Notes: generated by a model not told the origin, from the sequence alone. A stretch of DNA of 6,543 nucleotides from Peptostreptococcus sp. (GCA_020025095.1 JAHHSS010000079.1:1-6543), one strand, 5' to 3'; positions 1-6,426 are shown, counted from the stretch's first letter. Made by a program: numbers and translations.

Positions 1-85
1 TTGCAATACCTGAAGTTGTCAGTCTTACTACTGATACAAAATTAGGATTACTTGATATATTCATACTAATCATTTCGTATTCCAC
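1..85 (-). CDS. rsbW: Anti-sigma factor / serine-protein kinase RsbW, N-terminal 28 residues only (cut by window edge)
   Basis: Only the first 28 codons lie in the window; the frame is open to position 2. The visible peptide has the pattern (N)P-x-F/Y-V-x-V-V-R-L-T-x-S-G-I-A, which matches the start of RsbW-type anti-sigma factors (the B. subtilis protein has PEYVGIIRLTLSGVA) better than SpoIIAB. Family knowledge: RsbW is a GHKL-fold kinase that binds and inhibits SigB, and phosphorylates and inactivates RsbV. The ATP-binding motifs lie outside the window and cannot be checked. The start is taken as GTG at 85-83 because GGAGGGG at 97-91 sits 5 nt before it; in-frame ATG codons at 73 and 64 are too far from that site. 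It begins 2 nt after the rsbV stop, so translation is probably coupled. A sigB gene would be expected next. Confidence 0.85.
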   Translation of the reverse strand, partial: MEYEMISMNISSNPNFVSVVRLTTSGIA

Positions 86-87
86 GA

Positions 88-405
88 CTACCCCTCCATA
101 TGTATAATCTGGTCAAGACCAGTTATTTTGAATATTTTTTTTACATTGTCTTTAGCTTCTAATATTGTAATATTTTTTTCTCCGCTTTTCAGCTTTTTCA
201 TTGTTCCAACTATAATCCCTATTCCTGTTGAATCAATATATTGCAAATTAGACATATCAAACTTTACATCAGAAAATTTTTCTTCAATATTTCTATCAAG
301 CTCTTTCTTTAGACTGTCTGCACAGGATACATCCAACTCTCCTGATAATTCAACAACCCAACTATCACTATCATCTCTATATTTTGAATTTATATTCAAT
401 GACAT
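88..405 (-). CDS. rsbV: Anti-sigma factor antagonist RsbV (STAS domain)
   Basis: The protein has 105 residues, a single STAS domain and the usual length for RsbV/SpoIIAA. The signature is Asp-Ser-Thr-Gly-Ile-Gly at residues 58-63. Ser59 is the expected phosphorylation site, aligning with Ser56 of B. subtilis RsbV and Ser58 of SpoIIAA. A GELDV strand lies at residues 22-26, and the C-terminal FKITGLDQII at 92-101 resembles the RsbV ending. Family role: unphosphorylated antagonist binds the anti-sigma kinase and frees the sigma factor; phosphorylation by RsbW switches it off. It acts in the cytoplasm. The start is ATG with AGGAGG 6 nt upstream. It begins 17 nt after the gyrA stop and is followed at once by rsbW, so both pairing and sequence favour RsbV over a sporulation SpoIIAA. 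The stop is TAG. No own promoter was seen in the end of gyrA. Confidence 0.9.
   Translation of the reverse strand: MSLNINSKYRDDSDSWVVELSGELDVSCADSLKKELDRNIEEKFSDVKFDMSNLQYIDSTGIGIIVGTMKKLKSGEKNITILEAKDNVKKIFKITGLDQIIHMEG
91..97 (-). promoter_or_regulatory. Ribosome binding site of rsbW, inside the end of rsbV
   Basis: GGAGGGG on the minus strand, 5 nt before the GTG start. It is made by the last codons of rsbV (Met-Glu-Gly), so ribosomes finishing rsbV sit on the rsbW start region. This site decides the GTG start over the downstream ATG codons. Confidence 0.8.
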
Positions 406-411
406 AGTAAG

Positions 412-417
412 CCTCCT
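412..417 (-). promoter_or_regulatory. Ribosome binding site of rsbV
   Basis: Perfect AGGAGG 6 nt before the rsbV ATG, lying within the 17-nt gap after the gyrA stop codon. This predicts efficient independent initiation at rsbV. Confidence 0.85.
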
Positions 418-422
418 ACCTT

Positions 423-2867
423 CTAATCTATATCGTCTTCTCTTTTTAATTTTGCTATAGATACTACTTCGACCTCTTCATCAGTTCTCATAAGTTTTAC
501 ACCACTTGTAATTCTTCCATAGATAGAAATTTCATCTACTCTTATTCTAATTAAAACACCATCAGAATTTATCATCATGATTTCATCGTCCTCATTTACA
601 AGTGTTGCGCCTACTATTTTACCTGTCTTTGCTGTAATATTGTAAGTCTTTATACCTTTACCAGATCTTATCTGTGGTCTGTACTCATCTATATCAGATC
701 TCTTTCCAAATCCGTTTTCACTTATTACAAGAAGATCTTTTCCTTCGCTTACAAGATCCATAGAAACAACTATATCACCTTTACTTAAAGTTATTCCCTT
801 AACTCCTGTTGCAGCTCTACCCATAGGTCTTACATCTTTTTCACTGAATCTTATGCTCATCGCCTCTTTTGTTACAAGCATTATTTCTTCTTCACCATTA
901 GCCATCTTAACGCCTATTAACTCATCTCCGTCTTTTAGGTTAATTGCGATAAGACCTGATTTATTAATATTTTTAAACTCACTTATACGAGTCTTCTTCA
1001 CAATACCATTTTTAGTTGCCATTATTAGGTATTCTGAATCTTCTCTATTATCATCATCAGGATTGTAAGATATTGTTCTCGCTACTTTTTCTCCAGGGTT
1101 AAGTTGAAGAAGATTAACTATAGCTGTTCCCTTTGAAGTTCTCTTTCCTTCTGGAACCTCATAGGCATTTAACTTGTATACCCTACCTCTATTTGTAAAG
1201 AATAACATAACAGAATGTGTAGTTGTAGATATTAAGTCTGTCACGAAATCTTCTTCTCTAGTAGTAAGAGCTGATATTCCTCTTCCACCTCTTTTTTGAC
1301 TTTTATATGTGTCTGCTGGAAGTCTTTTTATATATCCAAGATGTGTAAGAGTTATAGCAACTTCTTCTTCCTCGAATAAATCCTTTATATCAAATTCGCC
1401 TTCTGCAGGTTTAATCTCTGTTAATCTATCTTTCGCAAACTTATCTTTTATAGCTAACATTTCATCTTTTATTACTGAGAATAGCTTGTTTTCATCAGCT
1501 AATATGCTCTGTAAATACGCTATTTTTTCCATTAATTCATCATATTCTTTATCTATTTTATCTCTTTCTAAACCAGTAAGCCTTTGAAGCCTCATATCTA
1601 GAATTGCTTGAGACTGAACTTCTGTAAGAGAAAATTCTTCCATAAGTTTTTCTTTAGCAATTTGACCATTCTGAGATCCTCTTATTATGCTTATTACCCT
1701 ATCTATATTATCAAGAGCAATTTTTAATCCCTCAAGTATATGAGCTCTTGCTTGAGCTTTATTTAATTCAAACTTAGTTCTTCTTGTAATTACTTCTTTT
1801 TGATGTTCTACATAGTATGCTATTACCTGTTTTAAATTCAATATTCTAGGTGTTCCATCTACAAGAGAAAGCATTATTATACTGAATGTATCTTCTAACT
1901 GTGAGTGCTTATAAAGATTGTTTAAAACTATATTGGCATTTACATCCCTCTTTAGTTCTATAACAATTCGCATACCATGTCTACTACTCTCATCTCTAAG
2001 ATCAGATATACCCTCTACCCTTTTCTCCTTTACAAGCTCTGCTATTCTTTCTACAAGTCTAGCTTTGTTTACCTGATATGGTATTTCTGTTACTACTATC
2101 TGTTGCTTTCCTTTTGGAAGCTCCTCTATTTCAGCTTTTGCTCTTACTCTTACCTTACCTCTACCTGTTCTATAAGCATTTTTTATCCCTTCAGTTCCTA
2201 CTATTGTAGCAGCTGTAGGAAAATCTGGTCCCTTAATAATGCTCATCAATTCTTCTACTTCACACTCTTGATTATCTATATAGTGAACTGTTGCATCTAT
2301 TACTTCACCAAGATTGTGTGGCGGTATAGATGTAGCCATTCCTACTGCAATACCATTTGAGCCATTTACAAGAAGATTTGGATATCTAGATGGAAGTACT
2401 AGTGGTTCTTTTAAAGTTTCATCAAAGTTTGGACCAAAATCAACCGTATCTTTTTCTATATCTCTAAGAAGCTCTAGTGCGAGCTTACTCATTCTTGCCT
2501 CTGTATAACGCATAGCAGCTGGACTATCTCCATCTACTGATCCAAAGTTTCCTTGCCCATCTACCAAAAGTTCCTTTGTAGAGAAATCCTGAGCCATCTT
2601 TACCATTGCCATATATACTGAGCTATCTCCGTGAGGATGGTATTTACCCAAAACATCACCGACGATACGCGCAGATTTTTTAAATGGTTTATCTGGAGTA
2701 ATCCCCTGTTCACTCATTGAATAAAGTATTCTTCTATGAACTGGTTTTAAACCATCTCTTACATCAGGAAGCGCACGACCTGCTATAACACTCATAGAAT
2801 AATCTATATATGATTTTTTCATTTCATCCGATATCTCTATCGGAATTATTTTACTTGTCTTTTCCAT
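423..2867 (-). CDS. gyrA: DNA gyrase subunit A
   Basis: The protein has 814 residues, full length for a Firmicute GyrA. It is the breakage-reunion subunit of gyrase (A2B2), which introduces negative supercoils using ATP hydrolysed by GyrB. The winged-helix and tower domain spans about residues 30-490. The catalytic tyrosine is Tyr121 in RYTEAR, and the quinolone region GKYHPHGDSSVY is at 74-85. A coiled-coil segment lies around 360-480. The C-terminal DNA-wrapping beta-pinwheel spans about 495-810 and contains the GyrA box QKRGGRG at 524-530, which marks gyrase rather than ParC of topoisomerase IV. The residue matching E. coli Asp87 is Met86, while the Ser83 equivalent is Ser82. The start is ATG, with AGGAGG 11 nt upstream, slightly long; no other start fits. 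The gene follows gyrB by 15 nt. The stop is TAG. Confidence 0.98.
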   Translation of the reverse strand: MEKTSKIIPIEISDEMKKSYIDYSMSVIAGRALPDVRDGLKPVHRRILYSMSEQGITPDKPFKKSARIVGDVLGKYHPHGDSSVYMAMVKMAQDFSTKELLVDGQGNFGSVDGDSPAAMRYTEARMSKLALELLRDIEKDTVDFGPNFDETLKEPLVLPSRYPNLLVNGSNGIAVGMATSIPPHNLGEVIDATVHYIDNQECEVEELMSIIKGPDFPTAATIVGTEGIKNAYRTGRGKVRVRAKAEIEELPKGKQQIVVTEIPYQVNKARLVERIAELVKEKRVEGISDLRDESSRHGMRIVIELKRDVNANIVLNNLYKHSQLEDTFSIIMLSLVDGTPRILNLKQVIAYYVEHQKEVITRRTKFELNKAQARAHILEGLKIALDNIDRVISIIRGSQNGQIAKEKLMEEFSLTEVQSQAILDMRLQRLTGLERDKIDKEYDELMEKIAYLQSILADENKLFSVIKDEMLAIKDKFAKDRLTEIKPAEGEFDIKDLFEEEEVAITLTHLGYIKRLPADTYKSQKRGGRGISALTTREEDFVTDLISTTTHSVMLFFTNRGRVYKLNAYEVPEGKRTSKGTAIVNLLQLNPGEKVARTISYNPDDDNREDSEYLIMATKNGIVKKTRISEFKNINKSGLIAINLKDGDELIGVKMANGEEEIMLVTKEAMSIRFSEKDVRPMGRAATGVKGITLSKGDIVVSMDLVSEGKDLLVISENGFGKRSDIDEYRPQIRSGKGIKTYNITAKTGKIVGATLVNEDDEIMMINSDGVLIRIRVDEISIYGRITSGVKLMRTDEEVEVVSIAKLKREDDID
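2827..2844 (-). other. GNRA-capped hairpin in the early gyrA coding sequence
   Basis: In the transcript the arms UCCGAUA and UAUCGGA form a perfect 7-bp stem closed by the loop GAGA, a GNRA tetraloop. It covers nt 24-41 of the coding sequence (codons 8-14, Ile-Pro-Ile-Glu-Ile-Ser-Asp). The structure is read directly from the sequence; any regulatory role is inference. The protein segment is itself conserved, which may partly explain the sequence. Confidence 0.5.
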
Positions 2868-2878
2868 TAATCAGCCAA

Positions 2879-2884
2879 CCTCCT
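2879..2884 (-). promoter_or_regulatory. Ribosome binding site of gyrA, overlapping the gyrB stop
   Basis: AGGAGG on the minus strand shares two bases with the gyrB TAG stop (TAGGAGG). The spacer to the gyrA ATG is 11 nt, longer than the other genes here (5-7 nt), which may lower GyrA initiation unless it is coupled to gyrB translation. Confidence 0.85.
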
Positions 2885-4793
2885 ATATATCTAAGTTTCT
2901 GACAAACTTTGCATTTTCTTCAATGAATTCTCTTCTCGGAGCAACTTTATCTCCCATGAGCATTGAGAATACCTCATCCGCAACTATAGCATCATCTATA
3001 GTAACCTGAAGAAGAGTTCTTGAATTTGGATCCATAGTTGTTTCCCAAAGCTGTTCAGCATTCATTTCTCCAAGACCTTTATAACGAGATACTTCTGTGC
3101 CTGGTCTACCTATTTCATCAAGAGTATCTGAAAGTTCTCTATCTGAGAATGCATAGTAATCCTTCTTTGATTTTTTAATTTTGTATAAAGGTGGTTGAGC
3201 TGCATATACATATCCTTCTTCTATCAACGGTCTCATATATCTGAAGAAGAAAGTCAGAAGAAGCGTTCTAATATGAGCACCATCTACATCGGCATCGGTC
3301 ATTATTATTATTTTGTGATATCTAAGTTTTGATTCATCAAATTCATCACCTATTCCACAACCAAAAGCTGTAATCATATTTTTTATTTCTTCCGAAGCAA
3401 GAATTTTATCAAGTCTTGATTTTTCAACATTTAAAATTTTACCTCTCAAAGGAAGTATCGCTTGTGTATTTCTATCTCTACCAGCTTTCGCAGATCCACC
3501 GGCAGAATCCCCTTCGACAAGGAATATCTCACTTAGCGCTGGCGACTTCTCAGAGCAATCAGCAAGCTTTCCTGGAAGAGATGTCATATCTAACACACTC
3601 TTTCTTCTTGTAAGCTCTCTCGCCCTTTTAGCAGCCTCTCTCGCCCTTTGAGCTCTTAAGCACTTATCTATTATTACCTTTGCAACATTTGGGTTTTCTT
3701 CAAGAAATGCTCCTACTTCTTCGTTTGTAATACTCTCTACAAGACCTCTCATAAAAGTATTTCCCAGCTTTGTCTTTGTCTGTCCTTCAAACTGAGGTTC
3801 AGGAAGTTTTACAGAAACTATAGCCGTAAGTCCTTCTCTTATATCATCTCCTGAAAGATTTGAGTCTTTTTCCTTGAGTATATTATTTCTTCTAGCGTAG
3901 TCATTTATTACTTTTGTGATTGCTGTTTTAAACCCTGCAAGATGAACTCCACCCTCATGAGTATTTATATTATTGGCAAATGAATAAATATTTTCAGAAT
4001 ACGCATCTGTATATTGAAGGGCCAGCTCTATTGTGCAATCATCTGCCATCTTATCAACATAAATTATTTGATCATGAAGAGTCGTTTTTGTTCTATTCAA
4101 GAATTTAATATACTCTACAAGACCTCCTGTATAATGAAATGTCTTTATCTTTTCATGTTCCGCTCTTTTATCTTCATAAGTTATTTTTATTACTTTATTT
4201 AAGAATGAAAGTTCTCTAAATCTATATTCGAGAGTATCGTAATTAAATACTGTTTCATCGAATATCTCTGGATCAGGAAGAAAAGTTATTGAAGTTCCAC
4301 TATTTTTTCCCTCAGGAGCTTCCATTTCTTCAAGCTTAGTAACAGCAACACCCTTTTCGTATTTCTGTCTATATAATTTTTTATCTCTTACAACTTCTGC
4401 TACAAGCCAAGTACTAAGTGCATTTACAACTGATACACCTACCCCATGAAGACCACCAGATACCTTGTATCCTCCTCCACCGAATTTTCCGCCGGCATGA
4501 AGAACAGTCAGTACTGTTTCTAAAGTTGAAAGCCCAGTCTTAGGGTGTATTTCAACTGGTATCCCTCTACCATTATCCGATACTGTGACGCTACCATCCC
4601 CGTTTAAAGATACATATATTTCCGAGCAGTTTCCTGCCAAAGCCTCGTCTATACTATTGTCTACGACCTCATACACAAGGTGATGTAGGCCTCTTGGACC
4701 GGTAGACCCTATATACATTCCTGGCCTTTTTCTGACTGCTTCTAAGCCCTCTAAGACCTGAATTTGATCTGCACCATATTCATGTTTTGCCAT
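2883..4793 (-). CDS. gyrB: DNA gyrase subunit B
   Basis: The protein has 636 residues, the usual Gram-positive length, lacking the large insert of proteobacterial GyrB. The GHKL ATPase domain includes Glu42 (general base) and Asn46 (magnesium) in EVVDNS, DNGRGIP at 73-79 and the ATP-lid glycines SGGLHGVGVS at 112-121. The transducer loop QTKTKLGN is at 338-345, with Lys340 aligning to E. coli Lys337. The TOPRIM domain holds EGDSAGGSAKAGRD at 427-440, PLRGK at 448-452 and metal-binding Asp500, Asp502 and Asp504 in DADVDG. The C-terminal RYKGLGEMNAEQLWETTMDP is at 570-589. It supplies ATP hydrolysis for strand passage with GyrA. All key residues are present. The ATG directly follows the recF TAG stop, with GGAGGT 6 nt upstream inside recF, so translation is probably coupled to recF. 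The stop is TAG. A ParE identity is unlikely given the recF and gyrA neighbours. Confidence 0.98.
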   Translation of the reverse strand: MAKHEYGADQIQVLEGLEAVRKRPGMYIGSTGPRGLHHLVYEVVDNSIDEALAGNCSEIYVSLNGDGSVTVSDNGRGIPVEIHPKTGLSTLETVLTVLHAGGKFGGGGYKVSGGLHGVGVSVVNALSTWLVAEVVRDKKLYRQKYEKGVAVTKLEEMEAPEGKNSGTSITFLPDPEIFDETVFNYDTLEYRFRELSFLNKVIKITYEDKRAEHEKIKTFHYTGGLVEYIKFLNRTKTTLHDQIIYVDKMADDCTIELALQYTDAYSENIYSFANNINTHEGGVHLAGFKTAITKVINDYARRNNILKEKDSNLSGDDIREGLTAIVSVKLPEPQFEGQTKTKLGNTFMRGLVESITNEEVGAFLEENPNVAKVIIDKCLRAQRAREAAKRARELTRRKSVLDMTSLPGKLADCSEKSPALSEIFLVEGDSAGGSAKAGRDRNTQAILPLRGKILNVEKSRLDKILASEEIKNMITAFGCGIGDEFDESKLRYHKIIIMTDADVDGAHIRTLLLTFFFRYMRPLIEEGYVYAAQPPLYKIKKSKKDYYAFSDRELSDTLDEIGRPGTEVSRYKGLGEMNAEQLWETTMDPNSRTLLQVTIDDAIVADEVFSMLMGDKVAPRREFIEENAKFVRNLDI

Positions 4794-5909
4794 CTAATTA
4801 CCTCCATTTTCAACTTTCAGCACCTTTCCGTCATCTATATGGAAAATCGTATAACCATCTTTTCCTAAAATGTTCTTATGTAACGGATCTGCTGATGTAA
4901 CAAACATTTGTATATTATTGAGTTTTTCAACTAACATCTTTTGCCTATTCTGATCAAGTTCACTAAACACATCATCTAGTATCAAAACAGGGTAGTCTCC
5001 CAACTCCATCTTTATTAATTCAATTTCAGACAACTTCAATGAAATTGAAGCCGTTCTTTGCTGCCCTTGTGAGCCATACAGTCTTACATCTACATCATTT
5101 ATAAAAATACCTAAATCATCTCTATGAGGACCTATTTTAGTATTTCTATTCATCATATCATGTTCTCTTGAAGATAAAAGCTTATCCATCATCTGATTTC
5201 TTATATCTCTTAACGAAGTTTCAATATCAATATCCAACTGATTTTTATAACTTATTGTTAGATTTTCTTTTTCAGAAGTGAGATTCTTGTGAAGTTTATT
5301 AGAAATTCTAGATAACTTTTCAATAAAGCTCATTCTTATAGAATATATTTCTCCGCCATACTTAGATAAATTGCAATCATATACTTCAAGCAAGTTTTCA
5401 TCTATTTTTTGTAACTTTAAAAGCCTATTTCTTTGATTTAAAATTTTATTATAATTTGTAAGAAGACTATAATATCTAGGCATAATTTGACTTATTTCTT
5501 TGTCTATAAATATTCTTCTTTCTCTAGGACCATCTTTTACAAGTTTTAAATCCTCAGGAGAAAAGACAACTACATTAAGATTTCCTAATAACTCTTGGAT
5601 AGATTTTATTGATACACCGTTAACCTTAATGCCTTTTTTATTTTTTGTAACGACTACCTCAATTTTTTTGTCTATCCCATTTCTTGAAAAAGAACATCCT
5701 GCATAAAGGTTCTCACTTCCAAATTTAATAAGTTCCCTATCTCTATTAGTTCTAAAAGATTTACCTATAGACATAAGTGTTAGAGATTCAACTATGTTAG
5801 TTTTTCCCTGACCATTTTTTCCAAGTATTAAATTAATGTTTTTATTAAAATCAACTAGTAAACTATCATAATTTCTATAGTTCACAAGTTTTAAACTATT
5901 TATATGCAA
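4794..5909 (-). CDS. recF: DNA replication and repair protein RecF
   Basis: The protein has 371 residues, typical of RecF. It is an SMC/ABC-type ATPase that, with RecO and RecR, promotes RecA loading at single-strand gaps and stalled forks. The N-terminal SLKLVNYRNY is the family start. Walker A is GKNGQGKT at 30-37, the GPHRDDL motif is at 260-266, the ABC signature YGSQGQQRT is at 278-286, and Walker B LILDDVFSELD is at 309-319. The middle (about 120-250) is the helical lobe. The start is TTG at 5909-5907, preceded by AAGTAGGTG with a 5-nt spacer. The frame upstream of it is open for only 11 codons to a TGA and contains no ATG, GTG or TTG, so TTG is the best start. It lies 97 nt after yaaA with no clear promoter between, and its TAG abuts the gyrB ATG. 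Confidence 0.97.
   Translation of the reverse strand: MHINSLKLVNYRNYDSLLVDFNKNINLILGKNGQGKTNIVESLTLMSIGKSFRTNRDRELIKFGSENLYAGCSFSRNGIDKKIEVVVTKNKKGIKVNGVSIKSIQELLGNLNVVVFSPEDLKLVKDGPRERRIFIDKEISQIMPRYYSLLTNYNKILNQRNRLLKLQKIDENLLEVYDCNLSKYGGEIYSIRMSFIEKLSRISNKLHKNLTSEKENLTISYKNQLDIDIETSLRDIRNQMMDKLLSSREHDMMNRNTKIGPHRDDLGIFINDVDVRLYGSQGQQRTASISLKLSEIELIKMELGDYPVLILDDVFSELDQNRQKMLVEKLNNIQMFVTSADPLHKNILGKDGYTIFHIDDGKVLKVENGGN
4800..4805 (-). promoter_or_regulatory. Ribosome binding site of gyrB, inside recF
   Basis: GGAGGT formed by the last Gly-Gly codons of recF, 6 nt before the gyrB ATG. It fixes the start at 4793 and suggests that ribosomes ending recF can restart on gyrB. Confidence 0.85.
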
Positions 5910-5914
5910 TCTAA

Positions 5915-5923
5915 CACCTACTT
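5915..5923 (-). promoter_or_regulatory. Ribosome binding site of recF (decides the TTG start)
   Basis: AAGTAGGTG matches the ideal AAGGAGGTG at 8 of 9 bases and stands 5 nt before TTG. No ATG, GTG or TTG occurs in frame between this TTG and the upstream TGA, so the site supports a TTG start. Confidence 0.7.
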
Positions 5924-5956
5924 CATATTTACATCTTAAAATTCACTTAAGCTAGA

Positions 5957-5990
5957 ATAATAAAGCTACAAGTACTTACAACTTTATTAT
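5957..5990 (-). other. 15-bp RNA hairpin in the yaaA-recF gap
   Basis: In the minus-strand transcript, AUAAUAAAG UUGUAA pairs with UUGUAG CUUUAUUAU around the loop GUAC: 15 uninterrupted pairs, of which three are G-U and one is G-C. The same DNA read on the plus strand would have A-C mismatches at those three positions, so the full stem exists only in the operon transcript. It is followed by UCUAGC rather than a U-run and has little GC, so it is not a standard terminator. It could be a processing site, a stabiliser of the downstream mRNA or a weak attenuator; the sequence does not say which. Confidence 0.55.
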
Positions 5991-6006
5991 CTATTTAAAA
6001 TTTTAA

Positions 6007-6213
6007 TTATTTAACAACATACTGTTGACCTTTATATTCAACTGTGTCTCCCGTTCTTAATTTTTTACCTCTTTGAGTGCAGGTTTGACCATTAACCAAA
6101 ACCTCTTCACTCATTATTACCACTTTTGCTTCTCCACCTGACATAACAATATCAGCTAGCTTAAGAAACTGGTCTAGCTTAATATAGTCAGAATTTATAC
6201 TAATATTTTTCAT
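6007..6213 (-). CDS. yaaA: S4-domain RNA-binding protein YaaA
   Basis: The protein has 68 residues and is essentially a single S4 RNA-binding domain. IKLDQFLKLADIV at 11-23 gives the first helix, GGEAK at 26-30 the turn, and VLVNGQTCTQRGKKLRTGDTV at 38-58 the conserved loop with basic residues that contact RNA in S4 proteins. This small family sits between dnaN and recF in many Firmicutes and is called YaaA in B. subtilis, where a link to ribosome assembly has been proposed; I am not certain of the molecular role. It is cytoplasmic, with no signal or membrane segment. The start is ATG, with AGAGGG 7 nt upstream. It is the first gene after the promoter at 6321-6349 and the only complete gene here ending in TAA. 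Confidence 0.93.
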   Translation of the reverse strand: MKNISINSDYIKLDQFLKLADIVMSGGEAKVVIMSEEVLVNGQTCTQRGKKLRTGDTVEYKGQQYVVK

Positions 6214-6220
6214 AATTTAT

Positions 6221-6226
6221 CCCTCT
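6221..6226 (-). promoter_or_regulatory. Ribosome binding site of yaaA
   Basis: AGAGGG on the minus strand, 7 nt before the yaaA ATG; it is weaker than the AGGAGG sites of the downstream genes. Confidence 0.7.
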
Positions 6227-6320
6227 TTATTTTAGTCAAATATTTTTTTAATGCGCTTAAATCCTGTAATAAGTAAATAAGCATACAAAAACCCACACTA
6301 TCACGCATTGTAACTATTCT

Positions 6321-6349
6321 ATTATACCATATTTTGAAATATGTTTAAA
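6321..6349 (-). promoter_or_regulatory. Vegetative (SigA-type) promoter of the yaaA-recF-gyrB-gyrA-rsbV-rsbW operon
   Basis: The -10 is a perfect TATAAT at 6326-6321, extended by TGG at 6329-6327 (TGn motif). The -35 is TTTAAA at 6349-6344 (4 of 6 bases of TTGACA), with a 17-nt spacer. Transcription would start near 6314, giving a leader of about 100 nt before yaaA. It lies downstream of the terminator at 6391-6426, as expected for the first promoter of a new unit, and no comparable promoter was seen further down the operon. A transcription start map would confirm it. Confidence 0.8.
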
Positions 6350-6390
6350 TATCTTTAATCCTATGCTATTTAGGTGTTTTTATATAAAAC

Positions 6391-6426
6391 AATAAAAAAG
6401 CATCTGCCTTTTAAACAGACGCTTTT
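6391..6426 (-). terminator. Intrinsic terminator of the unit upstream of yaaA
   Basis: In the minus-strand transcript, AAAAGCGUCUG (6426-6416) pairs with CAGAUGCUUUU (6406-6396) over 11 bp with one G-U pair, around a 9-nt loop. The 3' arm runs into a U-tract (UUUUUUAUU to 6391). On the plus strand the G-U becomes an A-C mismatch, so the minus direction is favoured, although some bidirectional activity is possible. It ends transcription from a gene beyond 6543, by synteny probably dnaN, which is not itself visible. Confidence 0.85.

Noticed and set aside
128..460. Plus-strand open frame of 110 codons opposite rsbV and the gyrA end
   Set aside because: It lies wholly antisense to well-supported genes, has no ribosome binding site, and its product is a low-complexity Ser/Phe/Leu-rich sequence typical of shadow frames.
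406..560. SigB-type promoter before rsbV inside the gyrA end
   Set aside because: I looked for GTTT and GGGTA-like elements with suitable spacing on the minus strand and found no acceptable pair.
1977..2360. Plus-strand open frame of 127 codons opposite gyrA
   Set aside because: The product is Tyr/Ser/Cys/Phe-rich with no family pattern; it is the mirror of conserved GyrA codons. The other plus-strand frames opposite gyrA, gyrB and recF were rejected for the same reason.
3615..3649. Two 14-nt identical copies (CTCTCTCGCCCTTT, 21-nt period) in gyrB
   Set aside because: They encode the RAxxAxKRARE-type helix that is conserved in GyrB (two Arg-Ala-Arg-Glu units), so protein constraint plus equal codon choice explains the repeat.
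4503..4518. 6-bp inverted repeat AACAGT/ACTGTT in gyrB
   Set aside because: It is short, AT-biased and within conserved coding sequence, with no positional logic such as a gene junction.
5918..5934. Start-stop ATGTAA and two-codon ATGAAGTAG just before recF
   Set aside because: Neither has a ribosome binding site and very short ATG-stop pairs are expected often in AT-rich intergenic DNA.
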